Assembly (NCBI RefSeq): GCF_001412105.1
Contig: NZ_LKST01000001.1
Span: 558,001-622,000, forward strand
Direction of reading: 5' to 3'
DNA length: 64,000 nucleotides
From: Corynebacterium oculi
GTDB lineage: Bacteria; Actinomycetota; Actinomycetes; Mycobacteriales; Mycobacteriaceae
Part shown: one piece after another, positions 55,501 to 64,000 of the stretch
Numbering within the stretch: the first letter of the stretch is position 1
How the letters are laid out: each line of letters begins with the position of its first letter
Program-made: the position numbers and the translations under genes
Notes under the pieces: model-generated
Databases searched by the model: none
Told to the model about the DNA's origin: nothing
Seen by the model: only the letters and a program-made list of their open reading frames with translations

Positions 55501-56651
55501 CCACCATCGACACCACAGTTCCCAGGATGAACTTCTTTGATCGGCTCTACACGGGTGAGGGCGGCATCGACTTCATCAGCCGCTCCCGCCTGTGGTATTG
55601 GATCACCGCGGCTTTGGTCGCGTTGAGCATAGCGGCGGTGGGCCTGCGCGGCTTTGATATGAGCATTGACTTTGAGGGCGGCACCAAGATGAGCCTCCCC
55701 GCCGCGGAGTTGAGCACCGAGGAGGTCACGCAGACCTTTGAGGAGGCTACCGGCGTGACCCCGGAGCTCACGCAGGTGGTGGGCTCCGGCTCCACCGCCA
55801 CCCTGGAAATTAATTCCCAGCGCCTCAGCGAGGATCAGATCCAGCAGGCACGCCTGGCGCTCTTTGAGGCCTACCAACCCAAGGACGCCGCAGGTAAGGC
55901 TACCCCTGATGCGGTGGGTGATTCCACGGTGTCCGAATCCTGGGGTTCCACCATCACCAAGCGCATGCTGATCTCGATGGTGGTGTTCCTGGTGCTGGCC
56001 TTCGTGTACATCGCCGCCCGCCTCAAGCGGGAGATGGCGGCCGCCGCGATGATCGCGCTCATTATTGACGCCGTGGTGATCGCCGGTATTTATGCTCTCT
56101 TTGGCTTTGAGGTTTCGCCCGCGGCCATCATCGGCCTGCTCACGGTGCTCTCCTTTTCCATCTATGACACGGTGATTGTGTTTGACAAGGTGCGGGAAAA
56201 CACGGCCGGGATCATGGGGTCGCGCACCCAAACGTACGGCGAGGCCGCCAACGCCGCCGTGAACCAGACGGTGATGCGTTCCATCTCCACCTCCGTGATC
56301 TCCGCCTTGCCCATCGTGGCGCTCATGGTGGTGGCGGTGTGGATGCTGGGGGTGGGCGACCTGAAGGATCTGGCGCTCATTCAGCTCATCGGCGTGATCG
56401 AGGGTGTGTTCTCCTCGATCTTCCTGGCCACCCCCATCCTGGTGAGCATCGCCAACCGCACCGAGGAGGTGCGCCGCCATAACGAGGAGGTGGAGCGGTA
56501 CCGGGCCAGTAACCCCGGCGCTGCCGCCTCGGTGTCCGCGCGCGCCTCCCTGGAGGGGGAGACCACGCACACCGCAGGGCAGGGCGCGCGCGTGGTGCGC
56601 TTTCCGAACGCCGCCGAGGCGGAGGGCCGTAACGTGACCTGGCGGCCGTAG
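55497..56651 (+). CDS. secF: Protein translocase subunit SecF
   Basis: 384 residues. Six spans; DMSIDFEGGTKMSLP (D1 motif) after span 1 and LSFSIYDTVIVFDKVREN (conserved Asp) later. Works with SecD as one channel-associated unit. The C terminus is hydrophilic and Ala/Glu-rich. Starts inside the secD stop (ATGA). Confidence 0.96.
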   Translation: MTTIDTTVPRMNFFDRLYTGEGGIDFISRSRLWYWITAALVALSIAAVGLRGFDMSIDFEGGTKMSLPAAELSTEEVTQTFEEATGVTPELTQVVGSGSTATLEINSQRLSEDQIQQARLALFEAYQPKDAAGKATPDAVGDSTVSESWGSTITKRMLISMVVFLVLAFVYIAARLKREMAAAAMIALIIDAVVIAGIYALFGFEVSPAAIIGLLTVLSFSIYDTVIVFDKVRENTAGIMGSRTQTYGEAANAAVNQTVMRSISTSVISALPIVALMVVAVWMLGVGDLKDLALIQLIGVIEGVFSSIFLATPILVSIANRTEEVRRHNEEVERYRASNPGAAASVSARASLEGETTHTAGQGARVVRFPNAAEAEGRNVTWRP

Positions 56652-56972
56652 TACTTGTGAGTGCATAGGGGAGCGGGGCACCGAAGGGGTGGCCCTCGCG
56701 GGTAGTGGTGTGGGCCCGGCCGGGGCGGCAGGATAAACTCGGGGGGCGTTATCCCCTCGCGGTCTTGCGGCTGCGATCTCCGGTCGGTTGCTGGTTCCTG
56801 TGCCGCACTCCCGGCGCCGGGCGGCGTATCCTGACCCACTGTGGTGGCGCTCCCGCGTGGCGGTGAGGTGACCGGAGGCCAAGGCGGCGACCGGGAGTGA
56901 GGCGGCGCGCTCGCAGGGGAGAGATAGAAAGTGTTCGCCGGTAGGCGGAGAAAGGTTCGAGGGACGGCAACT
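56652..56972 (+). other. 321-bp gap before the peptide-binding lipoprotein gene
   Basis: No gene seen. TAAACT (56734-56739) is a possible -10 and would give a leader of about 230 nt. Inside it CACTCCCGG (56806-56814) pairs with CCGGGAGTG (56891-56899), extended by GCCG / CGGC (56802-56805 / 56903-56906) with a bulge. A GGGG-CGTTAT-CCCC dyad lies near 56745. Confidence 0.5.
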
Positions 56973-58589
56973 ATGCGCATAGCCCGGCAGACGGCAACTC
57001 GGCTCGTGGGCGGCTTCGTCGCTGCGGCAATGGCTTGGGGGCTTGCGGCCTGCGCGGATAAGGCGGAGGAGGCCGCCCCGGAGGATTCCACCCTGGACTA
57101 CCCGGGCTACTTGGTGTCCACCCCGTTGCTGACGTCCAATGCGGGCAGCAGCCTGGGGGCCTCTACTAATGCCCAGGTGTTGTCCGGGCGTGTGTATCCC
57201 GGGGTGTACACGCCGGGGCCCTCCGGCCAGATGATCCCCAATACGGACTTGGCCACGGCGCAGGTGCTCCCGGGGGAAAACCGCCAGGTGGTGTACACCA
57301 TCGCGGAGGATGCGAGGTTTTCCGACGGGGTGGAGATTACCTGCACGGATTTCTTTTTGACGTACAAGGCGGGGGAGATGTCCGAGCTTTTTGGCTCCTA
57401 TCTTCCGCTCATGGAGCAGGTGCAAAACCTGGAGTGTACGCCGGGGGCCAAGACCTTCACGGTGGTGTTTGAGCAGAAGATGGGGGGCCGCTGGCGTAAT
57501 CTCTTTGGGCCGGGGGAGGTGCTGCCCGCTCATTCCATCGCCCGCAAGGCCGGCATGTCTCAGCAGCAACTCACCAGCGCCCTGGTGAATAATGACCGCG
57601 CCGCCCTGGTGGATCTGGTGCGGGTGTGGCGCGAGGGCTATAACCTCGGTGATCCCGGTTCCTTTGACCCGGACTTGCAGGTCTCCGCCGGCCCGTACCG
57701 CATTGAGAAGGTGGGGGATCGCGGTGAGGTGGTGCTGGCGCGTAATGATTCTTATTACGGAGACCCCGCGAGCCTGGAACGTCTGACCGTGTGGCCGGGC
57801 ACGAGCGATGTTCAGGAACTGAGCGGGCAGACCAGGATCCGCGTGGCCGATGTGAGCAACGGCGCTAGTCACGAGATAGGGGGTGCCGCCGAGGGCGAGG
57901 AGGCCGATCCGCACGAGGTGTACTCCGAGGCCGGGGCGCTCACGGATACGTTGCTGCTGGGCAGCGATGGGCTCTTTGCCACCAAGGAGGCCCGGGGGCA
58001 GTTTGCCGCCTGCGTGGATCAGGCGGCGGTGGCCCAGGCCTCTTCCCAGGCCAGCGGGGTGGAGGTGCCGCCCACGGCGGCGCACGTGGTGGGGGCCACC
58101 GACCCCGTGCGCCATCAGCTGGCCGATATTGCCGATCTGCACCTGGGCGTGGACGTCGGTATCGCGGAGGCGCTGCGCGGGAGCACCGTGCGCATTGGCT
58201 ATATGGGCCCGGATCAGCGCAAGGCGGACATGGTGGAGGCCATTCGCGTCTCCTGCGAGCCCGCCGGGATCGCGGTGGTGGACGCCTCGGCCGAGGGCGG
58301 CGATCTGGGGTCGCTGGCGGGCACGGCAGCCCCCGGCACCGAGACGATGGACGCGGTACTGCGCGCCGTCGATCCGTCCGCCGAGTACGGGGAGATGGAG
58401 CTGGAAAACACCGAGACCCCCGCGCTGCGCAACGCGGAGCGCCAGCTGTGGGAGGAGGTGACGGCCATTCCGCTCGCGGCGCAGCCCCGCACCTTTGTGA
58501 TAGACCCCACGGTGAGTAACGTAAACGTGTACACCGGGCTCACCGGCATTGGCTGGAACCTGGATCGCTGGCAGATGAGTAAGGATTAA
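56973..58589 (+). CDS. ABC-transporter peptide-binding lipoprotein (SBP family 5, DciAE-like)
   Basis: 538 residues. Signal peptide with lipobox LAAC, Cys27. Then an SBP_bac_5 fold with [30 protein letters not shown] and [10 protein letters not shown], as in oligopeptide/dipeptide-binding proteins. It is the lone substrate-binding lipoprotein between secF and apt, in the place of dciAE in C. glutamicum and Rv2585c in M. tuberculosis; no permease or ATPase is nearby, so its partner is unknown. Possibly a receptor with another transporter, or a cell-wall recycling protein. Confidence 0.85.
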   Translation: MRIARQTATRLVGGFVAAAMAWGLAACADKAEEAAPEDSTLDYPGYLVSTPLLTSNAGSSLGASTNAQVLSGRVYPGVYTPGPSGQMIPNTDLATAQVLPGENRQVVYTIAEDARFSDGVEITCTDFFLTYKAGEMSELFGSYLPLMEQVQNLECTPGAKTFTVVFEQKMGGRWRNLFGPGEVLPAHSIARKAGMSQQQLTSALVNNDRAALVDLVRVWREGYNLGDPGSFDPDLQVSAGPYRIEKVGDRGEVVLARNDSYYGDPASLERLTVWPGTSDVQELSGQTRIRVADVSNGASHEIGGAAEGEEADPHEVYSEAGALTDTLLLGSDGLFATKEARGQFAACVDQAAVAQASSQASGVEVPPTAAHVVGATDPVRHQLADIADLHLGVDVGIAEALRGSTVRIGYMGPDQRKADMVEAIRVSCEPAGIAVVDASAEGGDLGSLAGTAAPGTETMDAVLRAVDPSAEYGEMELENTETPALRNAERQLWEEVTAIPLAAQPRTFVIDPTVSNVNVYTGLTGIGWNLDRWQMSKD

Positions 58590-58591
58590 GC

Positions 58592-59152
58592 GTGGCTACA
58601 CCGCAATTCCCCGAGGCCGTGGCGGCGTTAGATCGCACCATGCGGTATGTGAAGGATTTTCCCGAGCCGGGGGTGATCTTTCAGGATCTCACCCCGGCCT
58701 TGGCGGACGCGCGGGCCTTCCATGAGATCGTGGTGGCTCTGGCGCGGGTGGCCCGCGAGTACGGGGCGGAACTCATCGGCGGGCTCGACGCCCGGGGCTT
58801 CCTCCTGGGCTCCGCGGTGGCCTATGAGCTGGGCCTGGGTGTGGTGGCGATCAGGAAGAAGGGGAAGCTGCCTCCGCCGGTGGTAAGGGAGGAGTACGCC
58901 CTCGAATACGGCAAGGCCTGCCTGGAGGTTCCCGCCGAGGGCATGGATCTGGCGGTGCGCAGGGTGGTGCTTATCGACGACGTCCTGGCCACCGGGGGCA
59001 CGCTCGTGGCGGCAGGTTCCCTGCTGGAACGGGTGGGGGCCGTGGTGGCCGGGCATGCCGTGGTGCTGGAGGTTCCGGGCCTGGGCGGGCGGGAAAAACT
59101 GGGGGATGGCCCGTTGACCGTTGTCTATCCCCCGAATCCCGAGGATCGTTGA
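58592..59152 (+). CDS. apt: Adenine phosphoribosyltransferase
   Basis: 186 residues from a GTG. Salvages adenine to AMP with PRPP. The PRPP motif [13 protein letters not shown] and [17 protein letters not shown] are characteristic. Located between the lipoprotein gene and rel, as in other actinobacteria, where it links purine salvage to the (p)ppGpp system. Its stop is 4 nt before the rel start. Confidence 0.96.
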   Translation: MATPQFPEAVAALDRTMRYVKDFPEPGVIFQDLTPALADARAFHEIVVALARVAREYGAELIGGLDARGFLLGSAVAYELGLGVVAIRKKGKLPPPVVREEYALEYGKACLEVPAEGMDLAVRRVVLIDDVLATGGTLVAAGSLLERVGAVVAGHAVVLEVPGLGGREKLGDGPLTVVYPPNPEDR

Positions 59153-59156
59153 GCGC

Positions 59157-61439
59157 ATGACCCAGGAACGCCCCAATAAGCCCCGAGCCGCCGTGGGAAT
59201 GCGTGGCATGTCCGCACGCCTGGCCCGCAGCCTCACCGGGAACCGCACCAAGGTCAATCCGGTGCTGGATCCACTGCTGAGCATTCACCGGCAGTTTCAC
59301 CCCAAGGCGGACGGGGAACTGCTGGATCGCGCCTACGCCACCGCGGAGCGGCTGCACGAGGGCGTGTACCGCAAATCCGGGGAGCCCTATATTACGCACC
59401 CGCTGGCGGTGGCCACCATCGCCGCGGAGATGGGCATGGATACCACCACCCTGGTGGCCGCGCTGCTGCATGACACGGTGGAGGACACCGAGTACAGCCT
59501 GGAGGACCTCACCGGAGACTTTGGCGAGGAGGTGGCCCGGCTGGTGGACGGGGTGACCAAGCTCGACAAGGTGGCCCTGGGCGCGGCGGCGGAGGCGGAA
59601 ACGATCCGCAAGATGATCGTGGCGATGTCTCAGGATCCCCGCGTGCTGGTGATTAAGGTGGCCGATCGCCTGCACAACATGAGAACCATGCGCTTTCTCC
59701 CCCCGGAAAAGCAGGCCAAGAAGGCCAAGCAGACGCTTGACGTGATCGCCCCCCTGGCGCACCGCCTGGGCATGGCCAGCGTGAAGTGGGAATTGGAGGA
59801 TCTTTCCTTCGCCATTCTTTATCCCAAGAAGTATGACGAGATCGTGCGGTTGGTGGCAGACCGTGCTCCGCAGCGCGATCGCGCCCTGACGGAGATCAAG
59901 GGGCAGTTAGAGGAGGCGCTGCGGGAGAATAACATCGAGGCGGAGGTGATGGGCCGCCCGAAGCATTACTGGTCTATTTACCAGAAGATGATCGTGCGCG
60001 GCCATAGCTTCGATGAGATCTTTGACCTGGTGGGCGTGCGGGTGCTGGTGGATAACGTGCACAACTGCTACGCCGCCATCGGCGTGGTGCACGCGCTTTT
60101 TTCCGCCATGCCGGGAAGGTTCAAAGACTATATCTCCGCCCCGCGCTTTGGGGTGTATCAGTCCCTGCACACCACCGTGATGACCAACTCCGGGCGTCCC
60201 CTGGAAGTACAGGTGCGCACCCATGAGATGCACTACAACGCGGAGTTCGGCATCGCCGCTCACTGGCGCTACAAGGAGACCAAGGGTTCCCACAAGGGGG
60301 ATCAGGCCGAGGTGGATCAGATGGCGTGGATGCGCCAACTCCTGGATTGGCAGAAGGAGGCAGCCGACCCCAACGAGTTCCTCGATTCCCTGCGCTATGA
60401 CCTCACCACCAAGCAAATCTTTGCCTTCACCCCCAAGGGGGACGTGGTGAACCTTCCGGTGGATTCCACCCCCATCGACTTCGCCTACGCGGTGCACACG
60501 GAGGTGGGGCACCGCTGCATTGGGGCCAAGATCAACGGCAAGTTGGTGGCCCTGGAGACCAAGCTCAAGTCCGGCGATCGCGTGGAGATCTTCACCTCTA
60601 AGGATGAAAACGCCGGCCCCTCGCGGGACTGGCAGGACTTTGTGGTTTCCGGCCGGGCCAAGGCGAAGATCCGCCAGTGGTTCAGCAAGGAACGGCGCGA
60701 GGAGCACCTGGAGGCCGGGCGCGATGCCCTGGCCGCCGAGGTGCAGCGCGGCGGCCTGCCCCTGCACCGGCTTTTTACCGCCCAGTCCATGAAGACGGTG
60801 GCGGCGGAGCTGCACTACCCGGACGTGGATGCGCTCTATACCGCCATCGGCGCGGGAACGATCTCCGCGCAGCAGGTGGCGCACCGCCTCATGGCGGTGT
60901 TTGGGGATCAGGAGGCCGCCGAGGACGAGCTGGTGAACCGCACCCCCTTCTCCGAGATCATCAACGCCAAGCCCACGGCCACGGCGGATAACTCGGGAAT
61001 CCTGGTGGAGGGCAGCCCGGACGTGATGGCCAAGCTGGCCAAGTGCTGCCAGCCGGTGCCCGGTGACGATATCTTTGGGTTTGTTACCCGCGGCGGCGGG
61101 GTGTCGGTGCACCGCACCGACTGCACCAACGCGGAAAAATTGCGGGCGGAGACGCAGCGGCTCATCACCGTGGCCTGGGCCGGGGAGCAGAAGGGCTCGG
61201 TGTTTAGCGCCACCTTGCAGGTGGAGGCGCTGGATCGGGAGGGGCTGCTCATGGAACTCACCCGTTCCATTACCGAGCAGAAGCTTTCCGTGATGGCCAT
61301 GAATTCCCAGGCCGCCGAGGATCACATTGCCACCATTCGGTTTACCTTTGCGGTATCGGATACTAAGCAATTAGGGGCGCTTATTACCACGCTGCGCAAT
61401 ACCGAGGGCGTTTTTGATGTGTATCGGGTGACCAATTAG
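59157..61439 (+). CDS. rel: Bifunctional (p)ppGpp synthetase/hydrolase Rel
   Basis: 760 residues. Hydrolase HD domain: [11 protein letters not shown] and [12 protein letters not shown] (HD motif). Synthetase domain: [13 protein letters not shown] and [23 protein letters not shown] domain near 410-470 and ACT domain at the C terminus. Makes and degrades the stringent-response alarmone. The ATG at 59157 is 4 nt after apt, so they are probably cotranscribed. A terminator follows. Confidence 0.97.
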   Translation: MTQERPNKPRAAVGMRGMSARLARSLTGNRTKVNPVLDPLLSIHRQFHPKADGELLDRAYATAERLHEGVYRKSGEPYITHPLAVATIAAEMGMDTTTLVAALLHDTVEDTEYSLEDLTGDFGEEVARLVDGVTKLDKVALGAAAEAETIRKMIVAMSQDPRVLVIKVADRLHNMRTMRFLPPEKQAKKAKQTLDVIAPLAHRLGMASVKWELEDLSFAILYPKKYDEIVRLVADRAPQRDRALTEIKGQLEEALRENNIEAEVMGRPKHYWSIYQKMIVRGHSFDEIFDLVGVRVLVDNVHNCYAAIGVVHALFSAMPGRFKDYISAPRFGVYQSLHTTVMTNSGRPLEVQVRTHEMHYNAEFGIAAHWRYKETKGSHKGDQAEVDQMAWMRQLLDWQKEAADPNEFLDSLRYDLTTKQIFAFTPKGDVVNLPVDSTPIDFAYAVHTEVGHRCIGAKINGKLVALETKLKSGDRVEIFTSKDENAGPSRDWQDFVVSGRAKAKIRQWFSKERREEHLEAGRDALAAEVQRGGLPLHRLFTAQSMKTVAAELHYPDVDALYTAIGAGTISAQQVAHRLMAVFGDQEAAEDELVNRTPFSEIINAKPTATADNSGILVEGSPDVMAKLAKCCQPVPGDDIFGFVTRGGGVSVHRTDCTNAEKLRAETQRLITVAWAGEQKGSVFSATLQVEALDREGLLMELTRSITEQKLSVMAMNSQAAEDHIATIRFTFAVSDTKQLGALITTLRNTEGVFDVYRVTN

Positions 61440-61444
61440 GGCAG

Positions 61445-61473
61445 AAAAAATCCCCGCCGCCCGGCGGGGATTA
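61445..61473. terminator. Bidirectional terminator between rel and ppiA
   Basis: TCCCCGCCG (61451-61459) pairs with CGGCGGGGA (61462-61470); A run on the left, T-rich on the right. Confidence 0.9.
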
Positions 61474-61480
61474 TCTGCTC

Positions 61481-62326
61481 TTAGGAGACCGTGGCGCTGG
61501 TGATCCTGACCTCCTCGGCCGGGGTGCCGTCGTTCGGGGTTGCGCCAGCCGTAATGCCCTTCTCCGCGATCTTATCCAGGGTCTCTAGGCCCTTGTCGCT
61601 GATCTGCCCGAAGTAGGTATAAGCGGGCGGGAGCGGGGAGTCCTGATAGTTCAGGAAGAACTGGGAGCCGTTGGTATCCGGGCCGGAGTTGGCCATGGCC
61701 AGGGAGCCACGCGGGTAGGTCACGCGCGCTTCCTCGCCCTCGGGGGAATCCGTGGGGTATTCGTCGGCAAAGCTAAAGCCGGGGCCGCCGGCGCCGGTGC
61801 CGGAGGGGTCGCCGCATTGCAGCACGTAAATACCATCGTTGGTCATGCGGTGGCACACGGTGTCGTCATAGTACTTTTCCTTGGCCAGGTGCGTGATGGC
61901 GTTCACGGTGCAGGGGGACACGGAGCGATCCAGTTCTAGGCCGATCTCTCCCTGGCTGGTGTTCAGCGTCACCGTGGCGGTGCCGGTGGTGGGCACGTCC
62001 TTGGTCTGCGGCTTGCTCACCTGCTTGGCGGCCTCGCCGGAGTCCGGGTACTCGCAGGTTACCGTCTTGTCCAGCGGGGTTTCGCGGGACATAGCCAGAA
62101 TCTCCGGGGTGGGTAGTTCGTCCACGCTGGTATCGGTGGAGCCCTCGGCGGAGGTATCGCCGCCGTCGCGGGTGGCGGCGTAGACGATGCCGCCCACCAG
62201 AACCAGGATCGCCACGGCGGCCATGAGCACCACCATGAGCGGCTTGGTCTTTTCGGCGCGATCGCGGCCGCGCAGGGCCCGGTCAAGTTGCTGGAGGGCC
62301 TCTTGGCCTCGCTGTTCGTTATTCAT
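61481..62326 (-). CDS. ppiA: Membrane-anchored peptidyl-prolyl cis-trans isomerase (cyclophilin)
   Basis: 281 residues. A short cytoplasmic N terminus, one span (about 31-51, MVVLMAAVAILVLVGGIVYA), a linker, and a cyclophilin domain from about 110 to the end (GTGAGGPGFSFADE, SQFFLNYQDSPLPPAYTYFG). Catalyses proline isomerisation in exported proteins. Convergent with rel and divergent from the MBL-fold gene. Confidence 0.93.
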   Translation of the reverse strand: MNNEQRGQEALQQLDRALRGRDRAEKTKPLMVVLMAAVAILVLVGGIVYAATRDGGDTSAEGSTDTSVDELPTPEILAMSRETPLDKTVTCEYPDSGEAAKQVSKPQTKDVPTTGTATVTLNTSQGEIGLELDRSVSPCTVNAITHLAKEKYYDDTVCHRMTNDGIYVLQCGDPSGTGAGGPGFSFADEYPTDSPEGEEARVTYPRGSLAMANSGPDTNGSQFFLNYQDSPLPPAYTYFGQISDKGLETLDKIAEKGITAGATPNDGTPAEEVRITSATVS

Positions 62327-62381
62327 CCCGGTGTATGACCTCGGATTCCTCGGTTAGGGGTACTGGGTATCTGTCATATTG

Positions 62382-62387
62382 TAGCGT
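62382..62387 (+). promoter_or_regulatory. -10 of the MBL-fold hydrolase gene (leaderless)
   Basis: TAGCGT ends 6 nt before the ATG and no ribosome binding site is present, so the message is probably leaderless. Confidence 0.5.
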
Positions 62388-62393
62388 TGGGGC

Positions 62394-63017
62394 ATGGAGA
62401 TTCTCACGCTCACCTGCGGCCCCCTACAAACCAACTGCTACCTGGCCCTGGGAGAGGCGGAGGCCACGGTGATCGACCCGGGCCTGGGCGCGGCTGCGCT
62501 GGTGCGCCGAGAGATGGAGGGGGCGGAGGTTCCGGTCACCTCCATCGTGCTCACCCACGGGCACATCGACCATATTCGAGACGCGGGCGAACTCTCGGCG
62601 GAGTTCGGGGTGCCCGTGCGCGTTCACCCCGCTGACGAGCACATGCTGGACCGCGGCCCGCTGCTGCGGGAGCTTTTCGACGTCGCCTCGATGGTGCCCA
62701 TCCGGGACGTCGATAAGCTGGGCGAGGCGGTGCGCATCGCCGGGGAGGAACACCAAGTAGTGCCCGCGCCCGGTCACTCGCCCGGCAGCGTGCTCCTGGT
62801 GGGGGAGCAGGTGTGCTGGAGCGGGGACGTGCTTTTTTGCGGCGGAATCGGGCGCACCGACCTGCCGGGCTCCGATCCCGAGGCCATGCTGAACACCCTG
62901 CGTGGGCCGGTGGCCGACCTGCCCGCGCACCTGCGCGTGCTGCCGGGTCACGGCGCGGAGACCACCGTGAGCCACGAGCGGGCCACCAACCCCCACCTGC
63001 TGCGCCTGGGAAGCTAA
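62394..63017 (+). CDS. MBL-fold metal-dependent hydrolase (glyoxalase II-like)
   Basis: 207 residues. Metallo-beta-lactamase fold with the metal motif THGHIDH (HxHxDH), then [13 protein letters not shown] and LPGHGAETT. Members of this group act as thioester or sulfur hydrolases; corynebacteria use mycothiol instead of glutathione, so a mycothiol conjugate is plausible. The gene order rel-ppiA-MBL-hisS matches C. glutamicum. Confidence 0.9.
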   Translation: MEILTLTCGPLQTNCYLALGEAEATVIDPGLGAAALVRREMEGAEVPVTSIVLTHGHIDHIRDAGELSAEFGVPVRVHPADEHMLDRGPLLRELFDVASMVPIRDVDKLGEAVRIAGEEHQVVPAPGHSPGSVLLVGEQVCWSGDVLFCGGIGRTDLPGSDPEAMLNTLRGPVADLPAHLRVLPGHGAETTVSHERATNPHLLRLGS

Positions 63018-63027
63018 AGTATGGAGG

Positions 63028-64000
63028 GTGAGCGAGAAGAAAAAGTACCAAGCCCATAAGGCCCCCAAGGGCGTGCCCGATTACGTTCCCCCGGCCTCGG
63101 CCGGATTCGTGCGGGTGCGCGATACCTTTGTGCAGCAGGCCCGCACCGCCGGGTTCGAGCACATCGAGCTGCCGGTCTTTGAGGAGACGGAACTTTTTGC
63201 CCGGGGCGTGGGCGAGTCCACGGACGTGGTGACCAAGGAGATGTACACCTTCGAGGATCGTGGCGGCCGCTCGGTGAGCCTGCGGCCCGAGGGCACCGCC
63301 GGGGTGATGCGCGCGGTGATCGAGCACCACCTAGATCGCGGACAACTCCCCGCCAAGCTCTGCTACGCCGGGCCCTTCTTCCGCTATGAGCGCCCCCAGG
63401 CGGGACGCTACCGCCAATTACAGCAGGTGGGCGTGGAGGCCATCGGCGTGGACGATCCGGCGCTTGACGCCGAGGTCATCGCCCTGGCCGATCGCAGCTA
63501 CCGCGCCCTGGGGCTGAGCGGCTTCCGCCTAGAAATCACCAGCCTGGGCGATGCCACCTGCCGCCCCCAATATAGGGAGAAACTTCAGCAATTCCTCTTT
63601 AAACTGCCCCTCGATGAGGAAACCCGCCGCCGCGCGGAGATCAACCCCCTGCGCGTGCTCGACGACAAGCGCCCCGAGGTGCGTGAGATGGTAGACAACG
63701 CCCCGCTCATGCTCGATCACCTTTCCGCCGAGAGCCGCGAGCACTTTGAGACCGTCACCGGGTTGCTCGATGACATGGGCGTGGAATACGTGGTGAACCC
63801 GCGCCTGGTACGCGGCCTGGACTATTACACCAAGACCTGCTTCGAGTTCGTCCACGATGGCTTAGGGGCGCAGTCCGGCATCGGCGGCGGTGGGCGTTAC
63901 GACGGCCTGCTGGCCCAACTGGGCGGCCAAGACCTCTCGGGCATTGGGTACGGGCTGGGCGTGGATCGTACCGTGCTGGCCCTGGAGGCCGAGGGGATCG
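63028..64000 (+). CDS. hisS: Histidyl-tRNA synthetase, 5' part
   Basis: The gene starts at a GTG at 63028 and runs off the right edge; 324 codons are visible. Class II core: motif 2 [16 protein letters not shown] and the histidine-binding motif [15 protein letters not shown], also [12 protein letters not shown]. Charges tRNA-His. GGAGG overlaps the region just before the start, and spacing is tight, so the message could be leaderless or use a nearby start. Confidence 0.96.
   Translation, partial: MSEKKKYQAHKAPKGVPDYVPPASAGFVRVRDTFVQQARTAGFEHIELPVFEETELFARGVGESTDVVTKEMYTFEDRGGRSVSLRPEGTAGVMRAVIEHHLDRGQLPAKLCYAGPFFRYERPQAGRYRQLQQVGVEAIGVDDPALDAEVIALADRSYRALGLSGFRLEITSLGDATCRPQYREKLQQFLFKLPLDEETRRRAEINPLRVLDDKRPEVREMVDNAPLMLDHLSAESREHFETVTGLLDDMGVEYVVNPRLVRGLDYYTKTCFEFVHDGLGAQSGIGGGGRYDGLLAQLGGQDLSGIGYGLGVDRTVLALEAEGI

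Noticed and set aside
55380..58142. 920-codon minus-strand open frame
   Set aside because: Lies across secD 3' end, secF and the lipoprotein gene on the other strand, with His/Gly/Arg-rich composition typical of an antisense frame in GC-rich DNA.
1..64000. CRISPR array, insertion sequences, prophage genes
   Set aside because: No regularly spaced repeats, transposase or integrase-like reading frame was recognised in either strand.

Overview
The window is chromosomal DNA of a high-GC Corynebacterium (order Mycobacteriales). This rests on gene content and order: lexA/divS/nrdR, sigB-dtxR-galE, sigA-ppgK-suhB, dut-dxs-rnd-chdC, the arabinogalactan transferase aftC, thrS followed by the phosphatidylinositol-mannoside genes pgsA-patA-pimA, and ruvCAB-yajC-secDF-apt-rel-hisS. 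From memory these blocks are collinear with C. glutamicum ATCC 13032. The species cannot be fixed from the sequence alone. No insertion sequence, integrase, CRISPR array, rRNA or clear prophage gene is visible.

Layout. 1-8.3 kb: 3' end of ptsI, the sugar PTS repressor sugR, SOS genes lexA/divS, nrdR, the large RNA helicase hrpA and a membrane protein. 8.3-19.4 kb: mostly minus strand, with oxyR, a Ski2-like helicase, a PAC2-family protein, a frameshifted DUF4192 gene, galE, dtxR, sigB, dtd, a methyltransferase and DUF3099. 19.5-23.6 kb: plus-strand DUF3039, a superfamily 2 helicase and two membrane proteins. 23.7-36.6 kb: sigA, divergent ppgK/suhB, a DUF4193 gene with a switch-like structured leader, a frameshifted SdpI-like gene, dut, DUF3710, DUF3159, an RNA methyltransferase, dxs, rnd, DUF3000 and chdC. 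36.6-40.2 kb: msrB, aftC, a RibD-like reductase, a minus-strand cluster of six tRNAs containing a perfect 166-bp duplication, and a plus-strand tRNA-Val. 40.4-64 kb: almost all plus strand, with a CopC / PCuAC / DyP-peroxidase module, thrS, the PIM locus, tesB, yebC-ruvCAB, yajC-secD-secF, a peptide-binding lipoprotein, apt, rel, ppiA (minus), an MBL hydrolase and the start of hisS.

Themes. Stress and metal regulation is concentrated here: LexA, SugR, NrdR, OxyR, DtxR, SigB with a SigH-type promoter, SigA and Rel. So are cell-envelope genes: aftC, pgsA/patA/pimA and the Sec translocon. Many genes overlap by 4 nt (ATGA, GTGA or TTGA) and look translationally coupled. Several genes lack a Shine-Dalgarno sequence and have a -10 box 6-9 nt before the start codon, which suggests leaderless mRNAs.

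The most unusual signals are the roughly 110-nt DUF4193 leader with two mutually exclusive hairpins, an inverted DnaA-box pair in an intergenic region, the tRNA-cluster duplication at what is a large-prophage site in C. glutamicum, and two genes each broken by one extra base in a G/C homopolymer.
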